From Xanthomonas hydrangeae (GTDB lineage Bacteria > Pseudomonadota > Gammaproteobacteria > Xanthomonadales > Xanthomonadaceae), in assembly GCA_905142475.1 (NCBI GenBank), contig LR990730.1, positions 4,216,001 to 4,280,000 on the forward strand: 64,000 nucleotides of DNA, in the 5' to 3' direction. Shown piece after piece: positions 51,609 to 63,756 of the stretch. A program made the translations under genes and the position numbers. Within the stretch, counting starts at the first letter, position 1. Each line of letters opens with the position of its first letter. Under the pieces are notes generated by a model that worked only from the letters and a program-made list of their open reading frames with translations, did no database searches and was not told the DNA's origin.

Positions 51609-52007
51609 ATGTTGCATCACGTTTCGCTGGGCGCTGGCACGATCGAGACATCGGTGGCCTTCTACGACGCGGTGCTCGGCGCGCTCGGCTACGTGCGGGT
51701 GTGGTCCGATCTGGAGCCGGGTACGCTCGATCAAGCGGTCGGCTACGGCCGGCCCGGAGGCGGCGATAGCCTGGCGTTGAAGCAGCGCCCGGCAGCGCAA
51801 TGTGCGCCGGGGGCAGGCTTCCATCTGGCATTTGCCGCAGCAAACGCCGACGCGGTAAACGCCTTTCATCTGGCCGCGCTACAGCATGGCGGCAGCTGCA
51901 ACGGCGCGCCCGGCTTGCGGCCGGATTACGGCGACGATTACTACGCCGCGTTCGTCATCGACCCCGACGGGCACCACATTGAAGCGGTGGTCGACACGAT
52001 GCTATGA
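51609..52007 (+). CDS. VOC-family (glyoxalase-like) protein
   Basis: The protein has 132 residues from the ATG at 51609. AAGGA stands eight bases before it, while the in-frame ATG at 51600 overlaps that site. The beta-alpha-beta-beta-beta modules include MLHHVSLGAGTIETSVAFYDAVLGALGY and AAFVIDPDGHHIEAVV with a metal-ligand Glu. The first His (HHVSL) is a further metal-ligand candidate. Substrate is unknown; relatives include lyases, dioxygenases and resistance proteins. Confidence 0.88.
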   Translation: MLHHVSLGAGTIETSVAFYDAVLGALGYVRVWSDLEPGTLDQAVGYGRPGGGDSLALKQRPAAQCAPGAGFHLAFAAANADAVNAFHLAALQHGGSCNGAPGLRPDYGDDYYAAFVIDPDGHHIEAVVDTML

Positions 52008-52075
52008 CTGCTGGTGTCTGCATGCAGTGCGGCACCGATCGCCTCGGCGCCGCACTGCACGGCAGCTGCGCAGGA

Positions 52076-53857
52076 TCAGGGTGAGGCATGCGCCAGGAAA
52101 CGGTCGAAATCGGCGATATCCAGGCTGCCCCAACCCGACGCGAAGTCCCAGCCGTTTGCGGCCACATACCCATCGCCATACAGGCCATTGGTTCCGGCCA
52201 GCACATCATGTTTGCGTTGCACATCGCCGCGCTGGCTCGCATAGCGATAGATCTGGGGGCCGATGAAGCCCAGGTTCGGATGCGATTGCAGCAGCCGCGC
52301 GACATAGCCGGCGAAGGTCGGCGTGGCAGCGCTGGTGCCCCAGACGTATCCAAGAAACTCCCGTCCTTGCGCATCGGTCAACAAGATCTCCGCGCTGCTG
52401 GAAAAAGCCCCATTGAAACTGACGTCCGGCACCGCGCGGCGTCCGGAACTCACCTGTGCTGCGATCGCGGTCTTCTGCCACTGCGGCGCGTCGGCGCCCC
52501 TGCTCAGGCCGCCTTGGCTGATCTGGCGGCCCACTCCGGCATTCCACACGCGCTCCGCTGCATAGGTGCCTGCGCTACCGGTCTTGGTCTGCAGTTCTGT
52601 GGCGCCGACCGCGATCGCATATGAGTCTGAGGCAGGAAACGCGACCTGGCGCTGGTCCTGATGACCTAGCAGGCTGTCGTAGTAAGGCGCACGCGCACGC
52701 GCGCTCAATGGTTGATAGATCCCATCGTCGCCGCTGCAGATCAGGATGTTCTGTCCCTGTTTGACCGCCTTGGACACGCTGGCATCGATTGCCTGGAAGA
52801 TGGTGTCGTTCACTTCGGTTTCGGACGCATAGATCGACATACTGACCACACGCGCCAGGTTGTCGTCGGCGGCACGCGCCAGGCCATCGGTCATGCTTTT
52901 CCAGGAAAGGTCCGGGATGTTGTAGATGATCAACTGCTTCAGTCCGCCGGCACTGCCGACCAGCAGCTGCGTGTCCATGTCCCATTCGCTTTCGTTGGTC
53001 TTGCTATCTGCACTGGAGCGGAAGCCCGGCGCTGCCGGGTCGCCCACGGTCACTACCTTGACCGGCGTATGCAGGCCGTGCAGCGTTTGGAAGTGCTGCA
53101 GACGTAGCAGCGTGTTTTCCAGATTGCCGGACGCGATAATGGCACCGACGACGCTGCTGGCAGGTGCAAGCGCATTCGCGCCATAGGCGCTACCGAGCTC
53201 TTCCACGCTATGCCGCGCCACTTCCGAGGCGCTTGTGCTGCGTACAACGACCGCGCTTGTATGCAGTGCCTGATCGACAGCGACACGCGTATCGGCGGGC
53301 ACCATCGAGCGGTGGGTCAATCTGGCAGCGCTGCGGTTATCCAACCCCACCACACCCTGCACGATGGGCCGCAATGCGGCAGGAAGCGCGATCGCACCCT
53401 GATTGAAGTACACCGCACGCCCATCGACGCTGGCCGTACGCAGCGTCGTCGCGAATGCCGACTGCAGCGCCGCCGCTGTGCCGCTGGCCTGCAACACGTG
53501 GCCGTCGGATACGACCTGCACATCGGTGATGCCATACCTGCGCAGGTAGTCCTTGACCTGGGCGATGTCACCGGTAGCAGACGCGGCGCTCTTGTTCAGC
53601 GTGCCACGCAGCAGCGGGTCGGCCGCATCGCGCATCAGCCATTGATCGATCGCCGCGTGCTGCGTGGCCGCATCCGTGCGCGGCTTGAGCACGAGACTGA
53701 TCTGCAGAACGCGCTCCGGCGCCATCGGCGCACTGGCGCTGACCGCTGGCAACTGACCAGATGCAGGCAGCTCAGATGTCGCCGCATGCGCAGTGCCCGC
53801 GCTGCACACCATCACGGTGGATGCCAGCACTGCCACGCCCAAAGAGGTCCGCATCAT
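52076..53857 (-). CDS. S53 serine-carboxyl peptidase (sedolisin/xanthomonalisin-like)
   Basis: This secreted prepro-protease has 593 residues and a signal peptide (ending AGTAHA). The activation prodomain spans about 45-190 and the sedolisin domain follows. The catalytic Glu and Asp are in NESEWDMDTQ, the oxyanion Asp in LICSGDDG, the Ser in WGTSAATPTFAG, and the calcium site in GWDFASGWGSLDIADF. GAAGGAATCA precedes the ATG pair at 53857/53854. It cleaves proteins at acidic pH outside the cell. Confidence 0.92.
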   Translation of the reverse strand: MMRTSLGVAVLASTVMVCSAGTAHAATSELPASGQLPAVSASAPMAPERVLQISLVLKPRTDAATQHAAIDQWLMRDAADPLLRGTLNKSAASATGDIAQVKDYLRRYGITDVQVVSDGHVLQASGTAAALQSAFATTLRTASVDGRAVYFNQGAIALPAALRPIVQGVVGLDNRSAARLTHRSMVPADTRVAVDQALHTSAVVVRSTSASEVARHSVEELGSAYGANALAPASSVVGAIIASGNLENTLLRLQHFQTLHGLHTPVKVVTVGDPAAPGFRSSADSKTNESEWDMDTQLLVGSAGGLKQLIIYNIPDLSWKSMTDGLARAADDNLARVVSMSIYASETEVNDTIFQAIDASVSKAVKQGQNILICSGDDGIYQPLSARARAPYYDSLLGHQDQRQVAFPASDSYAIAVGATELQTKTGSAGTYAAERVWNAGVGRQISQGGLSRGADAPQWQKTAIAAQVSSGRRAVPDVSFNGAFSSSAEILLTDAQGREFLGYVWGTSAATPTFAGYVARLLQSHPNLGFIGPQIYRYASQRGDVQRKHDVLAGTNGLYGDGYVAANGWDFASGWGSLDIADFDRFLAHASP

Positions 53858-54017
53858 TGATTCCTTCGCTGTCGAGAGTGAGTACACCTTCCGCAGATTG
53901 TTACGACCAGGTATGACCATTCACTCTGCACAATGCGAAGTTGCTCGGCGTTTAGCGAGGACGCGGAGCGCATCTCCCTGACACGCACGCGCATGCCAGG
54001 CAGGCGACCGCGCGTAG

Positions 54018-54995
54018 TCACATCTCCAGCACCACCTTGCCGAGGTGGCTGCCCTGCTCCAGATAGCGGTGCGCCGCAGCGGCCTCGCTCAGCGGGAAGC
54101 GCTTGTCCAGCAGCACGCGCAGCTTGCCCTGCGCGATCCACGGCCACACCACGCGCTCCACTTCCGCCGCCAGACGCGCCTTTTCGTCGGCACTGCGCGG
54201 GCGCAGCGTCGAGCCGGTGAGGATCGCCTGCTTGCGCATCAGCAGCGGAATCGGTACCTCGATGGTCGAACCGGCCTGCGAGGCGATGTAGACGATGCGC
54301 CCGCGCGGATTGAGCGCCTCCAGGGTATCGGCGAACACCGCCGCGCCCACCATGTCGAGCGACACATCCACACCGCCGTGCGCCTTGGCCACGGCGACAA
54401 AGGATTCGGCAGTGGAGTCGATCGCCACATCGGCGCCCAGTTCGCGCGCCTGTGCCGCCTTGCCCGCCGAACGTGCGGTAGCCAATACATGCGCGCCGGC
54501 GGCCTTGGCCATCTGGATCGCGGTGACGCCGATCCCGGAGGTGGCGCCATGCAGCAACAGCCACTCGCCGGCCGCGAGCCGGCCGTGCTCGAACAGGTTG
54601 GCGTAGGCGGTAAAGATGGTTTCCGGTAATGCGGCGGCGTGCACCAGATCCATGCCGGCCGGAATCGGCAGCACATGGCGCGCGTCGACCGCTGCGTACT
54701 GCGCGTAACCGCCGCCGCCCAGCAATGCACACACGCGATCGCCCACTTTCCAGCGACCGGCCGGCTCCACGATTTCACCTGCGATTTCCAGCCCAAGCGT
54801 CTCCGGCGCGCCGGGCGGCGGCGGATAGTGACCGGCACGCTGCAGCAGATCGGGACGATTGATGCCGGCGGCGTGCACGCGGATCAGCACGTGCCCCGGC
54901 GCGGGACGCGGGCGCGGTTGCTCGCTGACATACAGCGCATCCGCATCGCCCTTGCCATCGCGGATGGCGATGGCGGTCATCGTGGTGTCGCTCAT
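54018..54995 (-). CDS. NAD(P)H-quinone oxidoreductase (zinc-independent MDR family)
   Basis: The protein has 325 residues. The GroES-like N-terminus is HAAGINRPDLLQRAGHYP, as in the PIG3/QOR type. The Rossmann NADPH site is LLLHGATSGIGVTAIQMAKAAGA, and SLDMVGAAVFADTLEAL is also typical. No structural zinc cysteines are seen. It reduces quinones or related carbonyls in the cytoplasm. It is single and close to the 78-residue gene upstream on the same strand. Confidence 0.9.
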   Translation of the reverse strand: MSDTTMTAIAIRDGKGDADALYVSEQPRPRPAPGHVLIRVHAAGINRPDLLQRAGHYPPPPGAPETLGLEIAGEIVEPAGRWKVGDRVCALLGGGGYAQYAAVDARHVLPIPAGMDLVHAAALPETIFTAYANLFEHGRLAAGEWLLLHGATSGIGVTAIQMAKAAGAHVLATARSAGKAAQARELGADVAIDSTAESFVAVAKAHGGVDVSLDMVGAAVFADTLEALNPRGRIVYIASQAGSTIEVPIPLLMRKQAILTGSTLRPRSADEKARLAAEVERVVWPWIAQGKLRVLLDKRFPLSEAAAAHRYLEQGSHLGKVVLEM

Positions 54996-55136
54996 GCAAG
55001 GCGCTCCGTTGAAAGTGCGTCCAGTGTAGGCATGCAGGCGTCAACGTCTGGCGCAGGTGGGCAGCGATGCTGCGCAGCGCAAGACCCCACCAATCGCCAC
55101 GCGCGCCTGCACTGACGCAGACGCGCATGGCACGCA

Positions 55137-55373
55137 TCACTCCTCGCTGGGAGCGACGCCCTGGTCGATGTACTGGCGAATCGCCTCGAACACCTTCGAT
55201 GTGCCGTCGTCCTGCCCGGACGGCAGGCGCGCAGCGAAGTCGCTCAGCAACTTGTCGCCATCCACACCGGGTTGCTCGGCCAGGGCGAGCGCCAGGTCGC
55301 CGACGCTGCGCGCCAACGCGACCCAGATGCGGCCCAACGATTCGGCAATGACATCCATTTCCTCTTCTTGCAT
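55137..55373 (-). CDS. small acidic hypothetical protein
   Basis: The protein has 78 residues starting MQEEEMDVIAESLGRIWVAL, with GGAG seven bases before the ATG. It is helical and acidic, with a C-terminal KVFEAIRQYIDQGV. I do not recognise a family. It has no signal peptide or membrane helix. It lies between the oxidoreductase and the divergent metF. Confidence 0.65.
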   Translation of the reverse strand: MQEEEMDVIAESLGRIWVALARSVGDLALALAEQPGVDGDKLLSDFAARLPSGQDDGTSKVFEAIRQYIDQGVAPSEE

Positions 55374-55535
55374 GTTGCGCTCCGATCAAGTGGCGTGGGG
55401 TCTGGAAGCTTACCGCGTACGCTAGCTAGTGATGCCCTCGCGCAAGCAGCCGCAACCATGCGGATATCACGCCTGCACCCCGATGCCCACATGATGGCTA
55501 ACGCGAAAATCGGGGCGCCTGCAACCAAATATGCA

Positions 55536-55549
55536 TTCATCGCGATGAA
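55536..55549. promoter_or_regulatory. palindromic operator candidate in the metF promoter
   Basis: The perfect palindrome TTCATCGCGATGAA lies directly before a -10-like TATTAT (55554-55559) and 39 bases before the metF ATG. Its position suggests repressor or activator binding for methionine/SAH control. The regulator is not identified. Confidence 0.55.
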
Positions 55550-55587
55550 GCGATATTATGCCCGCACGCTCTGCCGGACCCGCCGCG

Positions 55588-56415
55588 ATGACGCATCTCA
55601 GTTTCGAGTTCTACCCGCCCAAGACCGACGACCAGCGCGCGCAGCTGGACCGCACCGCGGCCAGGTTGAAGGGCTACGCGCCGGAGTACGTGTCGTGCAC
55701 CTTCGGTGCCGGCGGCTCCACGCTCAGCTACACCTCCGAGACGGTGCGTCACCTCAAGCAGAAGCATGGCTTCGAAGCCGCCCCGCATCTGTCCTGCGTC
55801 GGCGGCAGCCGCGAGGAAATCCGCGAACTGCTCAAACTCTATCGCGCGATCGGCTGCACCCGCATCGTCGCGCTGCGCGGCGATCTGCCTTCGGGCATGG
55901 GCCATCCGGGCGACCTGCGCTATGCCTCCGACCTGATTGCCTTCATCCGCGCCGAACACGGCGATGCATTCCGCATCGAAGTCGGCGCGTATCCGGAAAC
56001 CCATCCGCAGGCGACCGATGCGCTGAGCGATCTACGTTACTTCAAGGCCAAGGTGGATGCCGGCGCCGATGCGGCGATCACCCAGTACTTCTACAACGCC
56101 GATGCGTACTTTCATTTCCGCGACACGGTGCAGCGCATGGGCGTGGAGATCCCGATCATCCCCGGCATCATGCCGATCTCCAATTTCTCGCAGCTGCGGC
56201 GTTTTTCCGAGCAATGCGGTGCGGAGATTCCGCGCTGGATCGGCAAGAAGATGCAGTCCTACGGCGACGATGCCGATGCGGTGCGCGCCTTCGGTGCGGA
56301 AGTGGTGGCCACGGTGTGCGAACGCCTGATCGCCGGCGGCGCGCCGGCCCTGCACTTCTACACGCTCAACCTGGCCAAGCCGACCACGCAGGTGTTGCAA
56401 CTGCTCGGGCGCTGA
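55588..56415 (+). CDS. metF: methylenetetrahydrofolate reductase
   Basis: The 275-residue FAD enzyme makes 5-methyl-THF for methionine synthesis. Signatures are LSFEFYPPKTD, CTFGAGGST, RIVALRGDLP, AAITQYFYNADAYFHF, IPGIMPISNF and PALHFYTLNL. The ATG at 55588 matches the family. A GTG at 55558 would give an unlikely extension. It supports the same cycle as metK and ahcY. Confidence 0.96.
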   Translation: MTHLSFEFYPPKTDDQRAQLDRTAARLKGYAPEYVSCTFGAGGSTLSYTSETVRHLKQKHGFEAAPHLSCVGGSREEIRELLKLYRAIGCTRIVALRGDLPSGMGHPGDLRYASDLIAFIRAEHGDAFRIEVGAYPETHPQATDALSDLRYFKAKVDAGADAAITQYFYNADAYFHFRDTVQRMGVEIPIIPGIMPISNFSQLRRFSEQCGAEIPRWIGKKMQSYGDDADAVRAFGAEVVATVCERLIAGGAPALHFYTLNLAKPTTQVLQLLGR

Positions 56416-56616
56416 GTGCGGGCTTTGCGCGCGCATGCGCTGCCGGCGCGCGTTTGGCCGGCCTCGTATCACAACCACAGCACGTCGCACACCGACGCGC
56501 AGGTCCTGATGCGCACGCGTGCTGCCGAGGTTGAACGGGTGACCGGCCGGTATCGCACGCACGCCTGCGCGCACATGCATCTCGTCAGCTCACACGCCCC
56601 CGGCTACGCTGCGCCG

Positions 56617-57216
56617 ATGCCTCGCCTCCTGCTGCCTTTGTTGCTGTTGTTCTGCCTTGGCTCCGCCACGCGTGTGCAGGCGCAGGAGATCCGCCGCTGC
56701 GTCACGCCGGATGGGCAGACCATGTTCACCGACCGCCGCTGCGAAGACGTCGGCGCCGCTTCGCGTCCGCCACCGGCCACTCGCACGCAGGGCAACACCG
56801 GCCTGTATCGCTACGGCTGCCCGCGTCGGCTGAGCGAACTGGTGTCATTGCTGCAACTGGCGGTGGACAGCCGCGACGTCAACCGGCTCTCCAGCCTCTA
56901 CCTGTGGAGCGGGCAATCCGATGCCGCTGCCAACCAGGTCTTGAGCCGTCTGGAAGCGATCGTGCAACGCCCGTTGCTGGATATCGTCCCGATGTATCCG
57001 CAAAGCGAGACACCAACCTGGGGAGCCGAGGCCGGCAGCACAGCCACAGCCGCTCCATCGTTGGACGGCAGCGCTATCGACGCCCCGCTTCCCGCAACTC
57101 CAAGCCGCCCACGACCGTGGGGCCTGCGCCTGGAACAGAACCTCCCCAGCGGCACCCCCGCACGCAGCGTGCTGCGCCTGCGCCGGCAGTACAACTGCTT
57201 CTGGGTGACGTTCTAA
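56617..57216 (+). CDS. secreted DUF4124-like protein
   Basis: The protein has 199 residues from the ATG at 56617, with signal peptide MPRLLLPLLLLFCLGSATRVQA. A DUF4124-like start IRRCVTPDGQTMFTDRRCEDVG has paired Cys, and further Cys residues occur at RYGCPRRL and YNCFWVTF. A Pro/Thr/Ala-rich low-complexity stretch lies near 140-165. It is periplasmic or outer-membrane-associated. The function is unknown. It is about 200 bases after metF on the same strand. Confidence 0.75.
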   Translation: MPRLLLPLLLLFCLGSATRVQAQEIRRCVTPDGQTMFTDRRCEDVGAASRPPPATRTQGNTGLYRYGCPRRLSELVSLLQLAVDSRDVNRLSSLYLWSGQSDAAANQVLSRLEAIVQRPLLDIVPMYPQSETPTWGAEAGSTATAAPSLDGSAIDAPLPATPSRPRPWGLRLEQNLPSGTPARSVLRLRRQYNCFWVTF

Positions 57217-57447
57217 AGCCGCTCACAAACGACTGTACTCATCGCCGGGCAGTCGCCGCCAGCGCTCGGAATCGGCATCTACCGCGCTGCGATGCCCTCC
57301 ACACCTGCCTGACGACTGCTCGCAAATGGCAGCGGGATTGCATCGGTCTATCGCACGCGTGGGCTGCCATGACCGTCTCTGCTTCGAGCAGCCCTCTCAA
57401 ATGACGTTGCCCGCACGTAGGCACACAGCTCGCCAAACGCTTTCAGA

Positions 57448-57966
57448 CTAAGCAGCAAACCGACGCATGATCTCTGCAACCGCTTGCTCCGGACTCAGCA
57501 CCGCGCTGTCGATCACCCAATGCGGCTCGGTCCAGGCCACATAGTCATGCGCGAGTACGGACGACCACTCCGGCGCGCGCAGTCCGGGGATTTCGCTGTG
57601 CCGCGATTCCACGCGCTGCCGATGAACGTCGCGATCGCGGCACACCACTTCGATTTCCAGCAGCCGGCTTTGTGTGCGACGCGCCACATCGCGCCACGCC
57701 TCGCGGGTGACCGGCAAGGGATTGACGCTATCGGCAACCACCACCTGGCGTTGGCGCAGATTCGCCTCTGCAATGGCGTAGGCAATCAGATAGCCGGCCG
57801 GCCCGACGTCGTCAGCGAGTGCACCGCTGTCGCGCAGCGCTTGCTCGATGCTGTCGATGCGTAGATACATCGCATTGCAGTGCGTGAGCAGCAGCTGTGC
57901 AATGGCGCTCTTGCCGACGCCCGGCAATCCGCCGAACACCACCAAGGTCGCCGACGGCGCAATCAC
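57448..57966 (-). CDS. P-loop AAA-type kinase-like ATPase
   Basis: The protein has 172 residues from a GTG at 57966, which overlaps the TGA of the upstream Nudix gene (GTGA), so the two are coupled. Walker A is FGGLPGVGKSAIAQ, DSIEQAL follows a strand, and VVVADSVNPLPVTREAW is Walker-B-like. RDRDVHRQRVESR resembles a lid. It resembles small zeta-toxin/shikimate-kinase-like P-loop kinases (AAA_33). The substrate is unknown. Confidence 0.85.
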   Translation of the reverse strand: MIAPSATLVVFGGLPGVGKSAIAQLLLTHCNAMYLRIDSIEQALRDSGALADDVGPAGYLIAYAIAEANLRQRQVVVADSVNPLPVTREAWRDVARRTQSRLLEIEVVCRDRDVHRQRVESRHSEIPGLRAPEWSSVLAHDYVAWTEPHWVIDSAVLSPEQAVAEIMRRFAA

Positions 57967-58910
57967 TGCGGCCAGAGCGAGCGAATTGCCGCAATGCCTT
58001 GCGCACCATGCGAGCGTGCTTGGCGCAGGTCGTCGATCTGCATGCCGCCGAGTGCGTAGATCGGTAGCGAGACCTGCTCGCGCAGGGTTTCGAAACCGTC
58101 CCATCCCAACGGTGTCGCGCCCGGATGCGAGGTCGTCGTCTGCACCGGACCCAGTACCGCAAAATCGCAGCCGAGCCGCTGTGCGTGACGCAGATCTTCC
58201 AGTCCGTGGCACGAGGCGGCAACCAGTTGTTCGGCCGGCAGCGGGCGCTGTTGCAGTGCGGCCAATTGCTCAGATCCCAGATGCACACCGATGCCGAGTT
58301 CGCCAGCCAGCGCGATGTCGCGATTGAGCAGCAGCTGCGCGCGCGCACGACCACGCAGGCGCATCACCTGTTGCAGCAATGCCTGCCAGCGCACGGGCTC
58401 GGCCTGGCGCGCACGCAACTGGATGCGCGTAACGCCCTCTTGCAGCGCACGCTCCAGACCTTCCAGCCACAGCATCTCGTCGTCGGGTTCGGGCGTGATC
58501 AGATAGCGGTCGGGATGGCGCAACGCACCGACTACCGGCACGTCGGCCGGCGGCATCGAATAGCGGGTCAGCTTGTCTGCGGCCACCCAGGTCATCGCCT
58601 GGCCTTCGCGCCCGCGCGGGCTGCCTTTCCATGCAGTGATGTGGCGCACTTCCAGGCGTAGCCGCTTGTCCGGGTACAACTGCGGCACATCCATCAGCCA
58701 CTCGCCCACCTGCGCTTCGATACCGAGCTCTTCGTTGAGTTCGCGCACCAGTGCCTGTTCGGAGGTTTCGCCGGGTTCGCGCTTGCCGCCGGGAAACTCC
58801 CACAGGCCGGGCATGTCACGGGTTTCGGTACGGCGGGTCAGCAGGATGCGGCCGCGGGGGTCGGTGATCACGCCTGCAACGACGTGGATGGATCTCAGAG
58901 AATCGGGCAT
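57963..58910 (-). CDS. Nudix hydrolase fused to a thiamine phosphate synthase-like domain (MutT-ThiE)
   Basis: The protein has 315 residues. The N-terminal MutT domain (1-130) has the Nudix box GGKREPGETSEQALVRELNEEL, cited in part as GGKREPGE and RELNEELG. The C-terminal half (about 150-315) is a ThiE/TenI barrel (TRIQLRARQ, LLLNRDIALA, GVHLGSEQL, DFAVLGPVQTT, PIYALGGM). The fusion is known in gammaproteobacteria, downstream of secA in many. The barrel may not make thiamine phosphate. The start is the ATG at 58910, with a GTG at 58916. Confidence 0.9.
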   Translation of the reverse strand: MPDSLRSIHVVAGVITDPRGRILLTRRTETRDMPGLWEFPGGKREPGETSEQALVRELNEELGIEAQVGEWLMDVPQLYPDKRLRLEVRHITAWKGSPRGREGQAMTWVAADKLTRYSMPPADVPVVGALRHPDRYLITPEPDDEMLWLEGLERALQEGVTRIQLRARQAEPVRWQALLQQVMRLRGRARAQLLLNRDIALAGELGIGVHLGSEQLAALQQRPLPAEQLVAASCHGLEDLRHAQRLGCDFAVLGPVQTTTSHPGATPLGWDGFETLREQVSLPIYALGGMQIDDLRQARSHGAQGIAAIRSLWPQ

Positions 58911-58959
58911 GGGCACAAGAGTGCCGCGAGTGAGCGGTTCAGTGCAATCGCTTGAGGGC

Positions 58960-59037
58960 GGGGATTAGGGATTAGGGATTGGTCAAAGCGCAGCATATGT
59001 ACTTCTGCCAGTCCCGAATCCCCAATCTCCAATCCCG
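58960..59037. repeat. inverted heptamer repeat
   Basis: GGGATTA-type heptamers at 58960-58982 face the inverse (CCCGAATCCCCAATCTCCAAT) at 59012-59037. They can form a hairpin between the VOC gene and the Nudix gene. The unit is the same as in the tract upstream of dusB (24518-24577). Confidence 0.75.
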
Positions 59038-59040
59038 GCC

Positions 59041-59442
59041 CTACAGCGGATGTCCGATGCGCCACAGCACTCCGCTGGGATCGTGCAAGGTGAAATCGCG
59101 TGCGCCCCATGGCCGATCTTCCGGCGCGCTGCAGGTCACCCCGAACTGCTCGCCCAGCCCGGTGTCGTGCACGTGCTGCCACCAGCTGTCGGCGTCGTCC
59201 ACCCACAGGTGCAGCATCAGGTTCTCGGCCAGCTCGCGCAGATAGAAATCCTGCAACAAAAACGCGCAATGCGTGCCATGCCGGAAGCAGGTCACGTTGC
59301 CCACCTCGTCTTCCTGCACAAAGCCCAGTGCGCGATAGAAGCGCTGCGACAACGCGTAGTCGCGCGCAGGCACGAACACCTTCAGTTGCTGGCTCGACAG
59401 CTGCGCCACGACCGCACTCCCCGCAGGACGTGGAATGAGCAT
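59041..59442 (-). CDS. VOC-family (bleomycin-resistance-like) protein
   Basis: The protein has about 133 residues. Sequence is typical of VOC proteins: QLKVFVPARDYALSQRFYRALGF, GTHCAFLLQDF, LMLHLWVDDADSWWQHV and RDFTLHDPSGVLWRIG. The ATG at 59442 is annotated, but a GTG at 59409 has GGAG seven bases upstream and may be the true start. The substrate is unknown. An inverted heptamer repeat separates it from the Nudix-ThiE gene downstream. Confidence 0.85.
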   Translation of the reverse strand: MLIPRPAGSAVVAQLSSQQLKVFVPARDYALSQRFYRALGFVQEDEVGNVTCFRHGTHCAFLLQDFYLRELAENLMLHLWVDDADSWWQHVHDTGLGEQFGVTCSAPEDRPWGARDFTLHDPSGVLWRIGHPL

Positions 59443-59908
59443 ACGCCCCGCAGTCATACAGTCACGCAAGGCGGAGCATGTTTCTATGCGGACGGCACAG
59501 TCGGCGCCACAAGAGATGTAAAAGCGTGCGATGTATGGGCGTAAAGCGGACTTGCCGCGCTGACGCTCACCGGGGTAGAGCCCGCCAAGCGTGCCCTCCT
59601 CGCCCCTCAGCCGTGCTTTCCAAACAAACGCCACCGACTCTGCAAGCAACGCTCTTGGTGGCTAGTTCGCCAAACGCAAACGGAATCGGGGGGACAGGGC
59701 ATTGCACCCAGCCTCCGACATTCAATCCCGCTGTCCAAACAATTCCCGCTTCTCAACAAGCCCCACGAATCCCCTCGTCAGTAGAGCCCCCTTGGTAAGG
59801 GGGCGCGCCAAAGGCACGGGGATCGGAGGAATACCGTGCACCCAGCGTCCGCTACGCTGACACTGGGTGTGCAGCCCGCAAAGCGGGCTGCACCACGGTC
59901 AACTCAGC
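59443..59908. other. intergenic between the VOC gene and secA
   Basis: No gene was recognised in 466 bases. Hairpins: GCAGCCCGC/GCGGGCTGC at 59871-59891, and the start of the large palindrome at the secA end. Confidence 0.5.
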
Positions 59909-62647
<2,739 letters not shown>

Positions 62648-62716
62648 TGAAGAAACCGGTTGAAAAGGAACGGTTTGACCGACGCCGGTCCCCAGGACCC
62701 GGCCGCCGTAAACGAA

Positions 62717-62737
62717 ACAGGGCGCACTGCGCCCTGT
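62717..62737 (-). terminator. rho-independent terminator after the M23 peptidase gene
   Basis: ACAGGGCGC/GCGCCCTGT (9-bp stem, 3-base loop), read on the minus strand, is followed by TTTCGTTT. It lies between the M23 gene and secA. Confidence 0.85.
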
Positions 62738-62802
62738 CGATGGCAACACCCTATTGTAGCTTGGGGCGGGCCTTCACGAATCAAGCGCCGAGCGCGCCTT
62801 CG

Positions 62803-63747
62803 TCAACCGCGCCCTCGACGTCCTACCGGCGTGTTGGTATCGCCCAGGAACTTGCGCGGATTGACCACCCGCCCGTCCGCCCACACTTCGAAATGCACGT
62901 GTGCGCCGGTGGAACGGCCGCTGGAACCGGCCCTGGCCACCTGCTGGCCGGCGCGCACCAGATCGCCCACCTTCACCACCAGCCGCGAGTTATGCGCGTA
63001 GCGGGTCACATAGCCATTGCCGTGGTCCACTTCGACCACGTTGCCATAGCCGCCGCGCACGCCGGCGTAGCTGACCACGCCATCGGCGACCGACATCACC
63101 GGGTCGCCCACGTTGGCGTGAAAATCCACACCCTTGTGGAAGGCCGAACCACCGTCGAACGGATCGGCGCGGCCGCCGAAGCCCGAGGTGATGTAGGTGT
63201 TGCGGATCGGCATCCGCGAGGGCACCGAGTTCTGCTCGAGCTGATGATCGAACATCAACGAGGCAAGCACGTTCAATTGCTGGCCGGAGGCGGAGAACTG
63301 CTGTTCCACTTGCCCTAGCGTCTCCTTGAGCGATTCGACCGGCATGTCGCTGACCGGCTCATCGCCGCCACCGACGCCGACCGGCGCGTCGAAGTCGAAC
63401 TCGCCGTCCTTCAACTTGCCCATTTCGGTCAGCCGCTCGCCCAATGCATTGAGGCGGGTGGCCTGCGCCTGCAGCTCACCCATGCGCGCGGCCAGTGCAT
63501 TGACCTGCGCCTGCGAAGCGCGCTGCGCCTGGGCCAGCTCGACCTGCTGCTGCGCGACCTTGGCCTGCAGCGCGGAATTGGTCACCATGCCGGTGGCGGT
63601 GCTGGCACCGACGCCGATCAACATCCCCAAGCCCAACACCGCGCCGAGGACTACCATCGGTCGATCTGCGGCGAAGCCCTGGAACTGTCGGACCAAACGC
63701 TGGGTCCGGGTTTGCCGAGATTTGATTACAACTTTCTTCAACGCCAT
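62803..63747 (-). CDS. M23-family metallopeptidase (LytM-type)
   Basis: The protein has 314 residues from the ATG at 63747 (MALKKVVIKSRQT). One N-terminal membrane helix (about 31-52) anchors it with the bulk in the periplasm. A coiled coil fills about 60-115. The LytM domain has zinc ligands FHKGVDFHA (His, Asp) and HVHFEVW. It cuts peptidoglycan cross-bridges or activates amidases. Position next to secA and divergent from DUF721 is a stable arrangement. Confidence 0.92.
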   Translation of the reverse strand: MALKKVVIKSRQTRTQRLVRQFQGFAADRPMVVLGAVLGLGMLIGVGASTATGMVTNSALQAKVAQQQVELAQAQRASQAQVNALAARMGELQAQATRLNALGERLTEMGKLKDGEFDFDAPVGVGGGDEPVSDMPVESLKETLGQVEQQFSASGQQLNVLASLMFDHQLEQNSVPSRMPIRNTYITSGFGGRADPFDGGSAFHKGVDFHANVGDPVMSVADGVVSYAGVRGGYGNVVEVDHGNGYVTRYAHNSRLVVKVGDLVRAGQQVARAGSSGRSTGAHVHFEVWADGRVVNPRKFLGDTNTPVGRRGRG

Positions 63748-63756
63748 ATGAGTGTC

